From positions 68,286-132,285 of the forward strand of contig DATLRD010000083.1 in the NCBI GenBank assembly GCA_035534855.1: a stretch of 64,000 nucleotides of DNA, in the 5' to 3' direction. The stretch's first letter is position 1, and every line of letters starts with the position of its first letter. The translations under genes and the position numbers were made by a program. Under the pieces are notes generated by a model that worked only from the letters and a program-made list of their open reading frames with translations, was not told where the DNA came from and made no database searches. This document shows, in pieces, positions 64,000-64,000 of this stretch. This DNA comes from DATARH01 sp035534855 (GTDB taxonomy: Bacteria > Pseudomonadota > Alphaproteobacteria > ATCC43930 > CGMCC-115725).

Positions 64000-64000
64000 G

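Overview
The window is a GC-rich alphaproteobacterial chromosome segment that looks like vertically inherited core genome. The dnaA-dnaN-recF-gyrB block next to rpsT, a MucR/Ros regulator, an Irr regulator with a matching ICE-type operator, the mutM/ubiE-ubiB-coaBC-dut block and ornithine-lipid genes (olsBA) fit the Rhodospirillales or a close relative. That placement is inference from gene content and order. I saw no prophage, insertion sequence, CRISPR array, rRNA or tRNA gene. Coding density is very high; the only gap above 300 bases lies between rpsT and dnaA.

Layout. 1-9.9 kb: end of a penicillin-acylase-family gene, threonine ammonia-lyase, a CNNM/CorC-type membrane protein, rpsD, an O-antigen-ligase-like protein, typA/bipA, an adenosine-kinase-like PfkB kinase, an EI24-family membrane protein, bactofilin and endonuclease III. 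10-16 kb: DUF2244 protein, dapB, murJ, trpS, a NifU/Nfu scaffold and an in-frame tsaB-rimI fusion. 16-26.8 kb: mucR, a Fur/Mur regulator, olsB-olsA, then miaB-phoH-ybeY-corC-lnt, an XRE regulator, metK and trmB. 26.8-38.6 kb: rimP-nusA-ylxR-infB-rbfA-truB-rpsO-pnp, followed by overlapping genes for a glycerophosphodiester phosphodiesterase and a nitronate-monooxygenase-like flavoprotein. 38.6-41.7 kb: irr, rubrerythrin, a GlpC/HdrD-like Fe-S protein and a DUF3501 protein, with an Irr-type palindrome and a good promoter in front of rubrerythrin. 41.7-49.7 kb: SH3 protein, moeB/thiF-like gene, cysK with an Rrf2 regulator, dut, coaBC, ubiB, ubiE and divergent mutM. 49.7-57.8 kb: enoyl-CoA hydratase, rpsT, dnaA, dnaN, recF, gyrB. 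57.8-64 kb: an SDR gene, then a leftward run of phytanoyl-CoA-dioxygenase-like protein, tiny lipoprotein, Nudix hydrolase, two tandem VOC proteins and a secreted sugar-dehydrogenase-like protein, and a divergent gamma-glutamyltransferase.

Most genes are ordinary. The points worth a second look are mainly regulatory or structural: the Irr/ICE-controlled rubrerythrin-FeS-DUF3501 module; a promoter followed by a terminator hairpin ahead of rimP-nusA-infB; three ACTTTGGA copies and five GANTC sites upstream of dnaA; two coupled genes (tsaB-rimI and the phosphodiesterase) whose only well-placed start codon is CTG; a MucR whose zinc-ligand positions are mostly lost; and inverted repeats over the promoters of mucR and the Fur-family gene. 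I did not find a clearly new multi-gene system. The closest candidate is the irr-rubrerythrin-FeS-DUF3501 group, whose parts are known families but whose joint function is not obvious.
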